From: Uloborus plumipes
Taxonomy: Eukaryota; Arthropoda; Arachnida; Araneae; Uloboridae
DNA: 64,000 nt
Reading direction: 5' to 3'
Assembly: GCA_038373865.1 (NCBI GenBank)
Contig: JAXGGA010006593.1
Span: forward strand, 1 to 64,000
The notes beneath the pieces were generated by a model, which had not been told where the DNA came from, searched no databases, and saw only the letters and a program-made list of their open reading frames with translations. The position numbers and the translations under genes are program-made. Position 1 is the stretch's first letter. Each line of letters opens with the position of its first letter. Positions 35,829 through 46,030 of this stretch are shown here, piece by piece.

Positions 35829-37110
35829 TTACGGAATTTCAATGAACTCCATAGCAGGATCAACTGAACGTTTTCCAAGACCAAAAGAAAACCTTCTTTT
35901 AATGTACTCATCCAAGTCATCATTTACTGTCTCTCGTTTACCGAAACCTTGCGTAGTGCTGCTTTGACCTCTTTTGCCGAGACCAAAAGCAAATCTATCG
36001 TGCTCGTCATTTTTCTTTCCCAAACCAAAAGAAAATCGGTTGTTTTCATCACTTCGTTTGCCTAGTCCAAAAGCAAAGCGGTTATGTTCGTCCTCTCGCT
36101 TTCCTAGGCCAAATGCGAATCGATTGTTTTCATTTTCGCGCTTTCCAAGACCGAAAGAAAAACGATTATCTTCAGAACTTCTCTTTCCAAGTCCAAAAGC
36201 AAAGCGATTGTCATCCGGGGATCTCTTTCCAAGACCAAAAGCAAAGCGGTTATCTTCTGGTCCTCTTTTACCAAGACCGAACGCAAAACGGCTATCGTCA
36301 ACAGATCTTTTACCAAGTCCAAATGAAAATCTATCATCAATTCCTCTTTTCCCTAATCCAAAAGCAAATCTAGGATCTTCTGGGCCTCTTTTTCCAAGAC
36401 CGAACGCAAATCTGGATTCTTCTGGACCCCTTTTTCCTAAACCAAATGCAAATCTAGGGTCATCTGGAACTCGTTTACCTAGACCAAAAGCAAATCTAGA
36501 TTCGTCTGGGCCTCGTTTAACCAAACCAGAATCAAAATTTTCAGGATCAGTCTCCCTCTTTCCAAGTCCAAAAGCAAATCTTGACTTATCTGGATCTCTT
36601 TTTCCCAGACCGAAAGCAAACCTATCATCTGGGACTCGCTTTCCCAAGCCAAATGCAAAACGATCTCGCTCACCATCTTTTTTACCTAAACCAAACTGAA
36701 ATCTACTTTGTTCCCTCTTTTTCCCCAATCCGAAAGCAAAACGGCTAGAGTCGGAACTCTTTTTGCCCAATCCAAAACCAAATCGCCCGAAATTTCTATC
36801 GTCTTCTCCTCTCTTTGCTTCTTCTAATCTATCTTCTTCTTGAAGTGCAGTTCCTATTTCCTTTTCTAAATTTGCAACTTCATTTTCTTCATCATCTACA
36901 CTCTTTTTTCCGAGTCCGAAACTATAGGTCTGCGGTATTCTCTTAAATTTCTTTGCGGGTTCTTCGTTTTCAGAAAATACTGGATCTTCTTTACTATTGT
37001 TACTCTTATTAGGAATTTCTTTTGTAGAACAAGCAGAACCAATCAACAAGAATATGAAAATGCTTCCAATCAGAAGAATGCGATTATACCTCAGTCTATG
37101 GCAGGAACAG
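35829..37110 (-). CDS. AstA: Allatostatin-A (FGLamide) preprohormone, 3' coding exon
   Basis: This encodes the precursor of allatostatin-A peptides, secreted neuropeptides that act through galanin-like GPCRs. The exon supplies 426 in-frame residues plus stop. It opens directly after an acceptor (tttttgtag, 37111-37119 on the minus strand), with phase one base. A hydrophobic core RILLIGSIFIFLLIGSACS near the start is the h-region of a signal peptide. No Met precedes it, so the start codon is in an upstream exon. Then come 21 FGLG copies followed by KR or KK, which are processed and amidated to ...FGLamide. The first is IPQTYSFGLG, an acidic spacer follows, and most others are RFAFGLG or RFSFGLG with short acidic leaders such as GPEDP or SDENN. 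Odd units are ETDPENFDSGLVKR (FGLG lost, no amidation Gly) and GQSSTTQGFGKR. The last copy is a bare RFSFGLGKR after an acidic spacer. The stop is TAA at 35829-35831. Confidence 0.93.
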
Positions 37111-37122
37111 CTACAAAAAATG
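37111..37122 (-). promoter_or_regulatory. AstA: Splice acceptor of the allatostatin-A exon
   Basis: On the minus strand a pyrimidine-rich stretch (cattttttgtag) ends in AG at 37111-37112, immediately before the first base of the exon. The frame is open from here through the signal-peptide core. The matching donor was not identified. Confidence 0.7.
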
Positions 37123-40100
37123 ATAAAAATTAATAATTAATAATAGAAATATTTTTTTACATAAATGCATTTTCCGACATTATAAATCTTTGACTTAATT
37201 TACTAATTAGAAAAGCTTTCTTTATAAAATAACTAGATTTCCCCCTTTCCATCACCTCTGTTCTTTTCTAATTTATGTATTCATTAAAAATATAGTGACA
37301 TAAGTAACGCAATGAAAAGTTACGAGTTTAACGTTCTTAACTTCTCTTAAGTATTTCGCACTATTTAAGATTTTTTCTTTCTCTACATAGTAATTACAGT
37401 TATTAAAATTATGTATTGTGACTACGTAGCCATTAAATGTTTCCAAAGACATTAACAGAAAAAAATCATTTTATTTATTGCAGCAAAAATTTATATGCAC
37501 TTAGACGAACTTTTTAAAAATATCATAAGTAGAGCGATGTATAAGCACTAAGTATTATAATTAATAGTTAACAACAAGATCGTGCTAAAATTAGGTTTGC
37601 ATATAAAATTATTGTGGATGCAAAAAAAATAAAGTTGCAACTTTATGATTTTGCAAATTTTAACTATCCACTATCATCAATAAGCAAAGATTCGTAGTAT
37701 CCCGCGTTTTCGGGAAATAGATGCGTTTTCATGATACAGAGCATACTTCTTTAACCAGAACTTATTATTTAGGTAATTTGTATACTTTTTTACTCAATGA
37801 TAGCTTTTTTATTTCGTTTTCCTGCTCTTTTAGAACTGGGAATCCTATCGTATTTTGTCTCCTAAAGTTTTTTCTGCAATCATAAAATCAAATGTATAAA
37901 GCAGTGAGTAACCGCCCCTAAGCAAAAGCTAAGGCAGAACAATGCACATTTTTGGCCTCTTTGCTCTATAAGAGGTTACTCGCTGCTTTATACCTTGCGC
38001 TCTGCCTAGAAAATTTACGAGTTGTACCGTACCAAGTGCGGTCACTCGCTGGTATTCTAATTTCACATTGGCTACCAGTTTTTTTTTTTTTTGGCTATAT
38101 AATAGGATTTTTGCCTCCAACTCTGTCACTTTCGTATTCCATGCTGATCAGTGCATAATAAGCACGAAACTGCAGTTCATGGATCGACATGGCCGAGTTG
38201 GCTGTGTTTTTCAAAATCAAATGTGTGAAAACGTCCTGAAAAATAATTCTTAAACATTTATTACTAATAACTTTGTATTATCTAAAAGTAACTTCGGGAG
38301 CATGAATGCAATATCACTGTCACCTAATGATAAGTGAACATTTTGGTTTTTATTTTTAAGTCTATATTTTTTTAGAATGACATAAACAGTTTAGCCAATT
38401 TATTTCCGATTAAATAAATTTAGACGAAGTTATGCATATATTTAGCACTATCTTTTAAGCTTCATATTATTTTTGCAGCAAGAAATGTTTTGAAATGTTT
38501 CTCTGTACAAAATGATATTTAAATAGTTGATCTGAGTTAATTTTGCTAGTTTATCTTTTAGAGAAATTTGTTATGATACACTTCTTTATTTTTAAAAATG
38601 AAGTCAAGGTTTAGTCCTTAACATATCTACTATTATGTGTTTCATCAGAAATAAAAAACATCAAATGATATTTTAAAATTACATTACTTCTGATACTGAA
38701 GAAACTTCTACTCTAAAGAAGACTCATCCAGTGATGCAGTAAATTAAAATTCGAACGCTGTCGTTACGGAAAAAGATAAATATTGAGTGAAAAAATATTT
38801 CAACAAAATTTTATTTCGGAATAAAACTTTTGAAAGAATGAGAGAAAATAAACTTATTGAAACCCTTATTCGGACTAAATATCACGTTATAAATATCTTG
38901 TATAACCAGCAGCAGGTTGTGAAGGCTAGAGAAAGTCTTTAAATGTCTGCTTGGATAACAGCAAAATTTAAAAATTATGCGTTAATTGAACTGTAGTGAA
39001 ACTCAAAGTTTTATAACCAATAATGATATTGTTTATATTTTAAATCCTTTTTCACAAGCGACAACAATAAAATACAGCTCATTTGATCGCTAATATCTTT
39101 ATAATTTTTTTAGATAAGCAATTGAATTATTTTTATGAGTTGTACACAAATGCTTAAGTTTTAAATTCTGAAGGTTATAGATTGCTATATTTCTCGTATG
39201 CGCCGTGACAAATTGCTTTAAAAGGCCATTTTTCAGCAATTTTTCATCTTTTATAGTTATGTTGAATATTGTTAAGTTTTCTGAAACGGTTGACTGCAAA
39301 CTTTGCATGTTAGGACCAAAAACACGAAAACAAACTTAAAATTTTTGAAATAAATGCTGTTATTTTCGTGAATATAAGCGATACTTTCACGAAAATCTAT
39401 ACACTAACTGCATACCGTGAACAAATTTATTTCGCAATTTTGCAGAGCTAATTGAAATCCATTTACGATGAAGGATGATTACGAAAGGCTTTGGTTTTCC
39501 TCAATTTTTTGCTTTCCTACTAATTGCATGGATGTTTTATTTATTATTAGATAGTCACAGTAAGAGGATACCTTTTAATATACCTAACAAAATACACAGG
39601 ACAATTAATCTATTGTGTCTCAAGAAATTCGTAAAAATATTAATTTTTTAACCATTGTTTTTGGTTATATAATATAGTTCGGCAGTATTACTGGAGACAT
39701 TACATTTGGACTGCCATTAGACTAAAAAATGAAGAATGTAAAGGAGAAACTATAGTTGGGAAAGTTATACCTGGCACCATATGTATATTATAGCGCGCTA
39801 GCAGACAAAAACTAAATGACGATACTTCCAACGTCCCAATAGCTAGAGTTCAATTATTTCACTGGTCAAAATCCACAAGCTCTCACTAACCTGAAAAATA
39901 TGCGTGGTCTGTAATTTATTCAGGTCACACTCTTTCAACTGACAGGTAACCCAACGCAAGTGTCAATCACCGATTTGAAGAAAACTTTGCACGTCAATAA
40001 AATATATATAACTATTGAGCACGTGTTTTTTTTTTTTTTCTTTAATCGGCAACAAATACTTTTAACGGCGTCAAATTAACTCCAAAATAATATTGATTTT

Positions 40101-41566
40101 TTTCTTACCGCAATGCATTGACAAGTAACCCTACCCAAGTGTCACTACTGATGGCAATTAACTTTGCACATCAATAGAACCGTTAAAAATGTTGAACACT
40201 TTTTTTTTAATCCACTACGAACACTTTTAACCCTACACTGCGTAGAGTTTGCCAATTGGATACATGGACTATTTTTACTTATGATCAAGCATAATGCAAC
40301 TCAAGCATAAAAACCAAGTATTAGGTATCTTTAAAGCAAATATAACAATCTATCCTCAAAATTAAATTTTTAAAAATGTCATCTAATGTGTTCTTTTTAC
40401 ATTAAAGAATATATATAGTTCTTTTAAAAAACAAAAATTCATGCAGTGTAGGGTTAACAGAGTGAAATTTGCCCCTAAATATTGGATTATTGGGCTTTAC
40501 TGAGTGACAGAAAAAAAACAAAAAGAAATAAACAAACAACCTTCAAAACGCTTCTGACACCATTATTGCTAGTTCTCGTGTAAATAATTCCGTTACTTCA
40601 AAAATGACCAGTTTCCCCCCATAACCCCCACTTTTTTTCCCTTTTTTTGACAATTTCATAGCCATTTTTTATTTGGAGGGGAAGGAAGCCTTTCACTAAC
40701 CGTTAACATTTTTCTGAGGGGATAAATCTGTGAACATTTCAAAAGCATATACATTTGGAGCAAGTTGTGAGACTCATGGGGGTATCCCTTTCCTGAATCT
40801 CGTCTTAAATCCTCGATGACAAACAAATTGACATCATAAGTTGACGACAACTTGGCGTTATCTCATGAAGTTACCACGGAATATAGGACTCATAATGAGA
40901 TGTCAATGCCAGTGTCAGTGTTTCCAAAGTCAAACATTTACTAACAGTACAAGCAGAACTTCTTATGTACTAACATTAGTGAGCGCACCCATTTTGGCTA
41001 TTATTGGAAAACTTTATATTATTACCAGAAGTTACTACTTTTAGTAATTTTGACAGATGTTCTTAGAGATATTTTGCTTAATAAAAGGGTTTTCTAGGTT
41101 TCAGTTTCAAAATCACTAAATTTTCATTTGAACCTTAGGTTTCTTAAACAACATAAGACAAACCTTTGTTATTTCATTTTCTCTCTATTTCCTTTTATTT
41201 AATGGTTATAATTATGCGTCTTTTTAGTCTCTCTAACGAAACTTTAAGCTGCATTTTGTTCGAAACTTCATTAACATTTTCGCTGAGAACTAATTACTTT
41301 TTTCACTTAAAGTTCATTTTAGCTTTTAGATCGTTCACAAGTACAATGATAATGCAGAGTTGTCTGGCTTCAGAAGTTGTTTAAATGGCATAAAAGAAAT
41401 GCACGACAAAAGGGAGAATGTAAAACATGACTTAAACAATATTAGAGTTTCTTACCGTGTAGAAGAACAATTAAAAAAAAATCATAGAGAGAGAGGGGGA
41501 AAAAACACTGAAGAAGAACTTTTTTTTATTTTTATAATCACTCACTTTTTATTTTAGTTTCAAGTA
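37123..41566 (-). other. Intron or 5' flank of AstA, non-coding
   Basis: The first AstA exon must lie on the minus strand beyond 37111, perhaps in this interval. A possible donor (CAG then GTTAGT on the minus strand) is at about 39893, but it has no ATG nearby, so it would be a 5' UTR exon at best. The area 37920-38230 has higher GC and repeat-like character without a recognised family. A tandem duplication lies at 39935-40255. The rest is plain AT-rich DNA. Confidence 0.4.
39935..40255 (+). repeat. Two-copy tandem repeat with ~179-bp period
   Basis: The segment with ACTGACAGGTAACCCAACGC followed by AAGTGTCA and ACTTTGCACGTCAATA (from about 39938) recurs at about 40117 as ATTGACAAGTAACCCTACCC followed by AAGTGTCA and ACTTTGCACATCAATA. 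Both copies end with a T run, a GCAACAAATAC- or CTACGAACAC-like segment, and TTTTAAC. Confidence 0.65.
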
Positions 41567-41666
41567 CGAGGGTTGACAAGAAAGTAAGGTCTCCTATTTT
41601 TTTTTAAATACAAAATGACCTTTTTTTACTAAGTGTGATATATCGTTTGAAAGGCCAGGATCTTGG

Positions 41667-41981
41667 CTATTTTTCAACATAATCGCCATTTTTTTCCAAC
41701 ACCTTCCGCATCCGCGCGATGTACTTTTCTATGCCGGTATCGTACCACTTTCCGTCCACTTCGCACAGCCAGGTGTTGACTTCTTTTTGAATCTCCGCGT
41801 CCGACGCAAACTTCTTCCCTCCGAGATGTTTTTTTAGGGCGGGGAACAAGTGGTAGTCACTTGGGGCCAGGTCGGAACTGTAGGCAGGGTCAAAGAGACC
41901 CTGGACCAAATCAGGAAATTTGGCTGGGAAATCATTGATCACCTTGCCTACAGTCCCGACCTGGCCCCAAGTGACTACCAC
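41667..41981 (-). pseudogene. Mariner transposase C-terminal fragment, left arm
   Basis: The minus-strand frame includes SSDLAPSDYHLFPALKKHLG, whose DLAPSD Asp is the third DD34D catalytic residue. It continues with FASDAEIQKEVNTWL and ARMRKVLEKNGDYVEK, and terminates normally. The N-terminal two thirds, with the DNA-binding region and the other two catalytic residues, are absent. The first ~30 residues of the frame come from reading through the palindrome junction. Confidence 0.8.
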
Positions 41982-42170
41982 TTGTTCCCCGCCCTAAAAA
42001 ACATCTCGGAGGGAGGAGGGAAGAAGTTTGCGTCGGACGCGGAGGTTCAAAAAGAGGTCAACACCTGGCTGCGCGAAGTGGACGGAAAGTGGTACGATAC
42101 CGGCATAGAAAAGTACATCGCGCGGATGCGGAAGGTGTTGGAAAAAAATGGCGATTATGTTGAAAAATAG
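41925..42170 (+). pseudogene. Mariner transposase C-terminal fragment, right arm
   Basis: This is the same C-terminal region as in the left arm on the opposite strand (HLAYSPDLAPSDYHLFPAL, then KKFASDAEVQKEVNTWL and GDYVEK). It has a three-base insertion giving an extra Gly, and Glu to Val or Ile to Val type changes. The right copy keeps more of the sequence before DLAPSD (IDHLAYSPDLAPSD), so the arms are not simple mirror images near the junction. Confidence 0.8.
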
Positions 42171-42273
42171 CCAAGATCCTGGCCTTTCAAACGATGTATC
42201 ACACTTAGTAAAAAAAGGTCATTTTGTATTTAAAAAAAAAATAGGAGACCTTACTTTCTTGTCACCCCTCGTA

Positions 42274-43315
42274 CAATAGAATGGAAATTTAAAATGATCC
42301 AATTCCACTTATTTTACACTACAAATGGTTCTAGAGCATTTTAATTGCAGAGTTAACCCTCGTTAGTATTACCATGACAAAGTGATAGCAAGAGCCATTC
42401 CAAATCATTGTGCTGACGTTGCGTTGAACCGATTTCGTTGGGTTAAACTGATCGTTGAACTGATTTGCTATTTTTTTTAACCTTTGATATTTCAAACACA
42501 TCATATGAAAGGCCCTGAAAATGATAGTATGCAAAAGCACCTTAATACAGCGGAAAATATCAATAGAAAGTAATACAATATTTTAAGAAAAATATGCATA
42601 CACTATAAATTATTTAAATAGCTTTTTGTAACGAATAAAATTGAAATTAGGCTTATTATTAGGATAAACGTGTAGTGTCAGTCTACATGACAGACTGCTT
42701 TCCCCTTTTACTTTAGAAAATATCGGGGATCGTTATTATTATTATTATTATTATTTTATTTATTTATTATTAGTATTATTATTATTTTTTTGAGAGAAAT
42801 AACACTTAAAAAAATTATGCCCGCTACTTATTACTTAAGACATTAAATTCAACATAAAGGTAAAAACTATTCCAGTTCTCAGCATTTATCGCTTTTACTT
42901 TAAAGAATCAGCTATTTTATTTATGTTACTGGATTCTTATTTTATTTAGTTTTTATTAAGTATCTTATTTATGTTAAAGTGGGATAACGCAGAACGGTAA
43001 ATACAAAAAAAAAAAAAAAAAAAGACCGAGAAATGCTTTAATGCATTTTTGGACTTTTTATACTCAGTTTTTAGTGTTTTCTTTAATTTTTATCAAATCC
43101 CTGTTACAAAAAATATATTAAATGAGAAAATGAGCTTCGTTTTTTAGGATAAGAGAACAAAACAGTGTAGCAACATTGTTGACTTTTTTGAAGCGTTGCT
43201 ATTTAAACATTGTTCAAAAGTAAATCTATTATTTTAGACCCAGCAATTAAAAGAAAAAAGAGTAAGACTCGGATAAAACCTTTAAAATTGATAAAATAGG
43301 AAGTAAAACGAAGTT
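42274..43315. other. AT-rich non-coding stretch
   Basis: An (ATT)n tract lies at about 42733-42790 and an A homopolymer at 43003-43023. No gene was recognised. Confidence 0.45.
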
Positions 43316-43318
43316 TTA

Positions 43319-44423
43319 GGGCGCTTTTCCACTTACCGACACGGCAACGATAAATCGTAAGCGATTGTCGTCATCCGACATTGGAGCACGCAAAATACAT
43401 TAAAATATGCTATGCGATTTTCCATCTCACGATTCCAGGACGATTGTGCCGTCTCCGACCGAACGCTGTCGTTTGTCGTCCCATTCGTGTCGAATGGCAT
43501 CCGTCTCGCCTTTAAAATCGGGACGATATTCATCCATCTGTTTACTTTCTTCGAACGAAAGCAATGGCGTTTAAATTCGACATCTCTGCATTAATAAAAT
43601 ATAAGCTTCAATTTGCAGACGATTGATAAAAGATGTAGCAATAAAAGATTTGAATCATTTTATTTTATACTTTGTTTCATTAATTGTAGCGCAGACGATT
43701 TTTAATGCTTCAAAAAACATTAAATTTATTCTGAACTTTCTTCGATGAGCAACACAGTAGTCATGGCATTCAAGTTTGAGGTGTCTGTTTTGTGTGAATT
43801 AATTGAGCAGTGACCGTGTCTATGGGATAAGCAAAATTTTTTTTTACAAAAACAAAATTCACAGGGGAAATCCCTGGAAGAAGTTTTTAGATTTTTAGAT
43901 GAGGAATATGACGGCAAAACTTCTACAGACAAGAAAGAAACAGGTAAGTTCAAAGAGCATTGTTCGTTACTATAAAAATATATTATACACTTTAGATTAA
44001 ACTACTTGTGTTAAATAACCTTGTCCAAATTTTAATTTTTTACTATTCTTTGTAAATTTAGTAAAAATATTTAAAATCACCTAAAATCTTTTCGCAATTT
44101 CTTGAAAAGTGTATAAAACTCGCCTACAATGTAACTTTCTTTAAAAATATCGTGCACACAATACCGTCTCTTAATTTGTTTTCTTTTTCTCATGAGGTAA
44201 AGCAAATATAGTAGTCGTAATCTGTTAAATTGAGCAGCTATAATAATATGCGTGTGAACACAGTGCTGTTTCGAAATGAAATGCGGTGAAAAATGACCCC
44301 TTTGGGGAAACGATATCGTTTGAGTGGAAAAGCAGTGCTATAGACGACACGACACCGTACTTATCGTTGCAGTATTACCGTCCGACTTTCGTCGTTGTCG
44401 TGTCGTCAAGTGGAAAAGCGCCC
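43319..44423 (+). mobile_element. PIF/Harbinger-like element with TTA target duplication
   Basis: The ends are GGGCGCTTTTCCACTTACCG on the left and CAAGTGGAAAAGCGCCC on the right. The next bases also match (GACACGGCAACGA versus the inverse of TCGTTGTCGTGTC). Both ends are flanked by TTA (43316-43318 and 44424-44426), the typical 3-bp duplication of PIF/Harbinger. The length is 1105 bp. It contains a MADF-like exon, consistent with the DNA-binding second gene such elements carry, but no transposase. Confidence 0.7.
43763..43945 (+). pseudogene. MADF-like domain exon inside the Harbinger-like element
   Basis: An ATG at 43763 opens MAFKFEVSVLCELIEQ, then a TGA, then PCLWDKQNFF, followed by SLEEVFRFLDEEYDG and KKETG. 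This is the pattern of a MADF (Myb/SANT-like) DNA-binding domain, in which LI...RPCLWD and W/L-EE-LD-like positions are conserved. The stop falls where the family has Arg, so a CGA to TGA change is likely. A good splice donor, CAG then GTAAGT, follows at about 43943. A shorter similar start, MAFKFDISALIK, is at about 43564. In Harbinger elements the Myb-like partner protein helps target the transposase; that role is inferred here. Confidence 0.55.
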
Positions 44424-44426
44424 TTA

Positions 44427-45858
44427 AGTCAGATATTATTGAGAGATTTCTACGCTAAATATTATCGTTAAGTTGAATTCCGAATAAAACAGGACATTGA
44501 ACTGCTCTGTAGTTTTTCCATAGTTGCTGACATATAAGCAACGAAATTTTTCTAACAGAGGAGAGAGAAAAAAAGTTTCTCAGGCACAGATGCAGACTGA
44601 AAACTAACATCTGCTTTTCTACACCATTCTCTCCACAAACGACCAACCACCACCAGCAAAACATCGATTTTAGTCAAAAGTCCAGCAAACAAAACGCTTT
44701 CCATCGAAGGGTCTTTGCCTTCTTTTTTTTTTTCAAAACTGTGAGTCTGAGTAAACGCACAGCATAAAATCGCTTGCAACTGAACTAGCCAAACAGAAAG
44801 TTTTATCCTAGAAAATTCTTGAATAGAACTTATGTTTAGCTAAGAAAAAATAAAAGAATCAGAATCAGAGCGAAGACATGCGCAAATTTTGTATAAGAAG
44901 AGGATAGTCAACAAAACGTTTGGTTCGCTAAAATAGCACGTCTGTGCTCGTACAATTTTTGTTTCCTTTTGTGTATTTGAAGAACAGTTCTTAAGTATAC
45001 GGAAATATATAAATAACGTTCAGTAATTGGTGCAAGTGATATTAAAACAAAACATAACGTGATCTTAAGCGAATTTAAAGCTGAATAATACAATTGGGGA
45101 AGTATTTTTTTTTTTTTTTTTGCACTGCGAAATTTTAATTTTGCGCTAAGAATGAATTCAGAAGTACCTAAAATAATATAAAACCGTTTTATCGAATTTA
45201 GATATACTTTTACGTTTTTGAGCCTAATGAATGGAACGCGAACTTAAATATTGGGATCCTTTCACTGTATAAACTTGAATAGAGATGTTTAGCAGATGGC
45301 AAGTATGCTTAAAATATATTTAAGGAATTTAGTAATACTACAACGCTTTTGCGCCTGCTTACACGTAACAATTTTAAAAAAGACTTCTAATAGATAAAAG
45401 AAGGCGCTGCTCAGCCATTTTTTGTGCTATTTTTACAAATAGCACAAAAAATAATATATCGTAGAAATAGCACTAAAATCAAAATCAAGGGGCTTAAAAA
45501 GTAAAGAAAAAAAACGAAAATGAATTTGTGACAAGCTAAAGTGTTTTTTTTTTTTTTTTACGACCAAGAAATTCAGCCGGGTTTTAAAAGATTGTTTCCA
45601 TTTTTAAGTGTTTGTTTTCTTTTTTTTTCTTTTCGAGCTTCTGTGTACATGTTTTTTAAAAGTAAAGTTTTGCATGCAGTCTATCGTTTCAGATTTTTGA
45701 TTCATTTTAAATACCATGTAAGAATAACAGTAAATATAATCTAACGTTTCAAGAATTTTATCATAGCGCATGAAGTATTTTAAAACAAAGAAGAAAAAAC
45801 TACGCGGTGGGAAATGTGTGCAAGCCTTAGATTAAATGAGAGGTTCCATTAAAAATAT
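44427..45858. other. AT-rich non-coding stretch
   Basis: A perfect hairpin-forming inverted repeat of about 14 bp per arm lies at 45418-45450 (tttttgtgctattt / aaatagcacaaaaa). No gene was recognised; frames in 44455-45093 lack known motifs. Confidence 0.4.
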
Positions 45859-46030
45859 TATACTTCGCAGCAACTTAAGTTGTCAATGACGTCACTACGG
45901 GCGGAGCCAATAAGAGCTCACAAGCAGTCAGCGGTCTCCTCTTATCTAGCTCGTTTTTCTTAGGCTAACGTCACGCTGTTGGCTCCGCCCGTAGTGACGT
46001 CACTGCCAAGTTAAACTGCTGCGAAGTATA
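45859..46030. mobile_element. Short palindromic MITE, 172 bp
   Basis: The ends TATACTTCGCAGC (from 45859) and GCTGCGAAGTATA (to 46030) are exact inverted copies. The inner parts also match (tgacgtcactacgggcggag versus ctccgcccgtagtgacgtca). The arms are about 50 bp, and the unpaired middle includes caagcagtcagcggtctcct. It is GC-rich relative to the surroundings. The TA at each end may be the target duplication of a Tc1/mariner-type MITE. Confidence 0.7.

Larger units (their letters stand above)
41567..42271. mobile_element. Palindromic mariner relic, two opposed 3' ends
   Basis: The outer ends are CGAGGGTTGACAAGAAAGTA on the left and TACTTTCTTGTCACCCCTCG on the right, flanked by TA at 41565-41566 and 42272-42273. 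Both arms carry the same mariner C-terminal coding region in opposite orientation: minus strand at 41667-41890, plus strand at about 41925-42170. The element therefore has two 3' halves joined head to head, with no 5' half. The junction lies near 41885-41935. It differs in family from the mariner at 23777 but shares the CGAGGG start. Confidence 0.8.

Noticed and set aside
35974..36699. A 241-codon plus-strand frame rich in RPKAKRLSS repeats
   Set aside because: It is the exact antisense of the allatostatin repeat array; the regular repeat keeps the opposite strand open.
39893..39900. Possible splice donor CAG/GTTAGT on the minus strand as the AstA first exon
   Set aside because: No ATG or signal-peptide start precedes it in the neighbouring sequence; it could be at most a 5' UTR exon and chance is likely.
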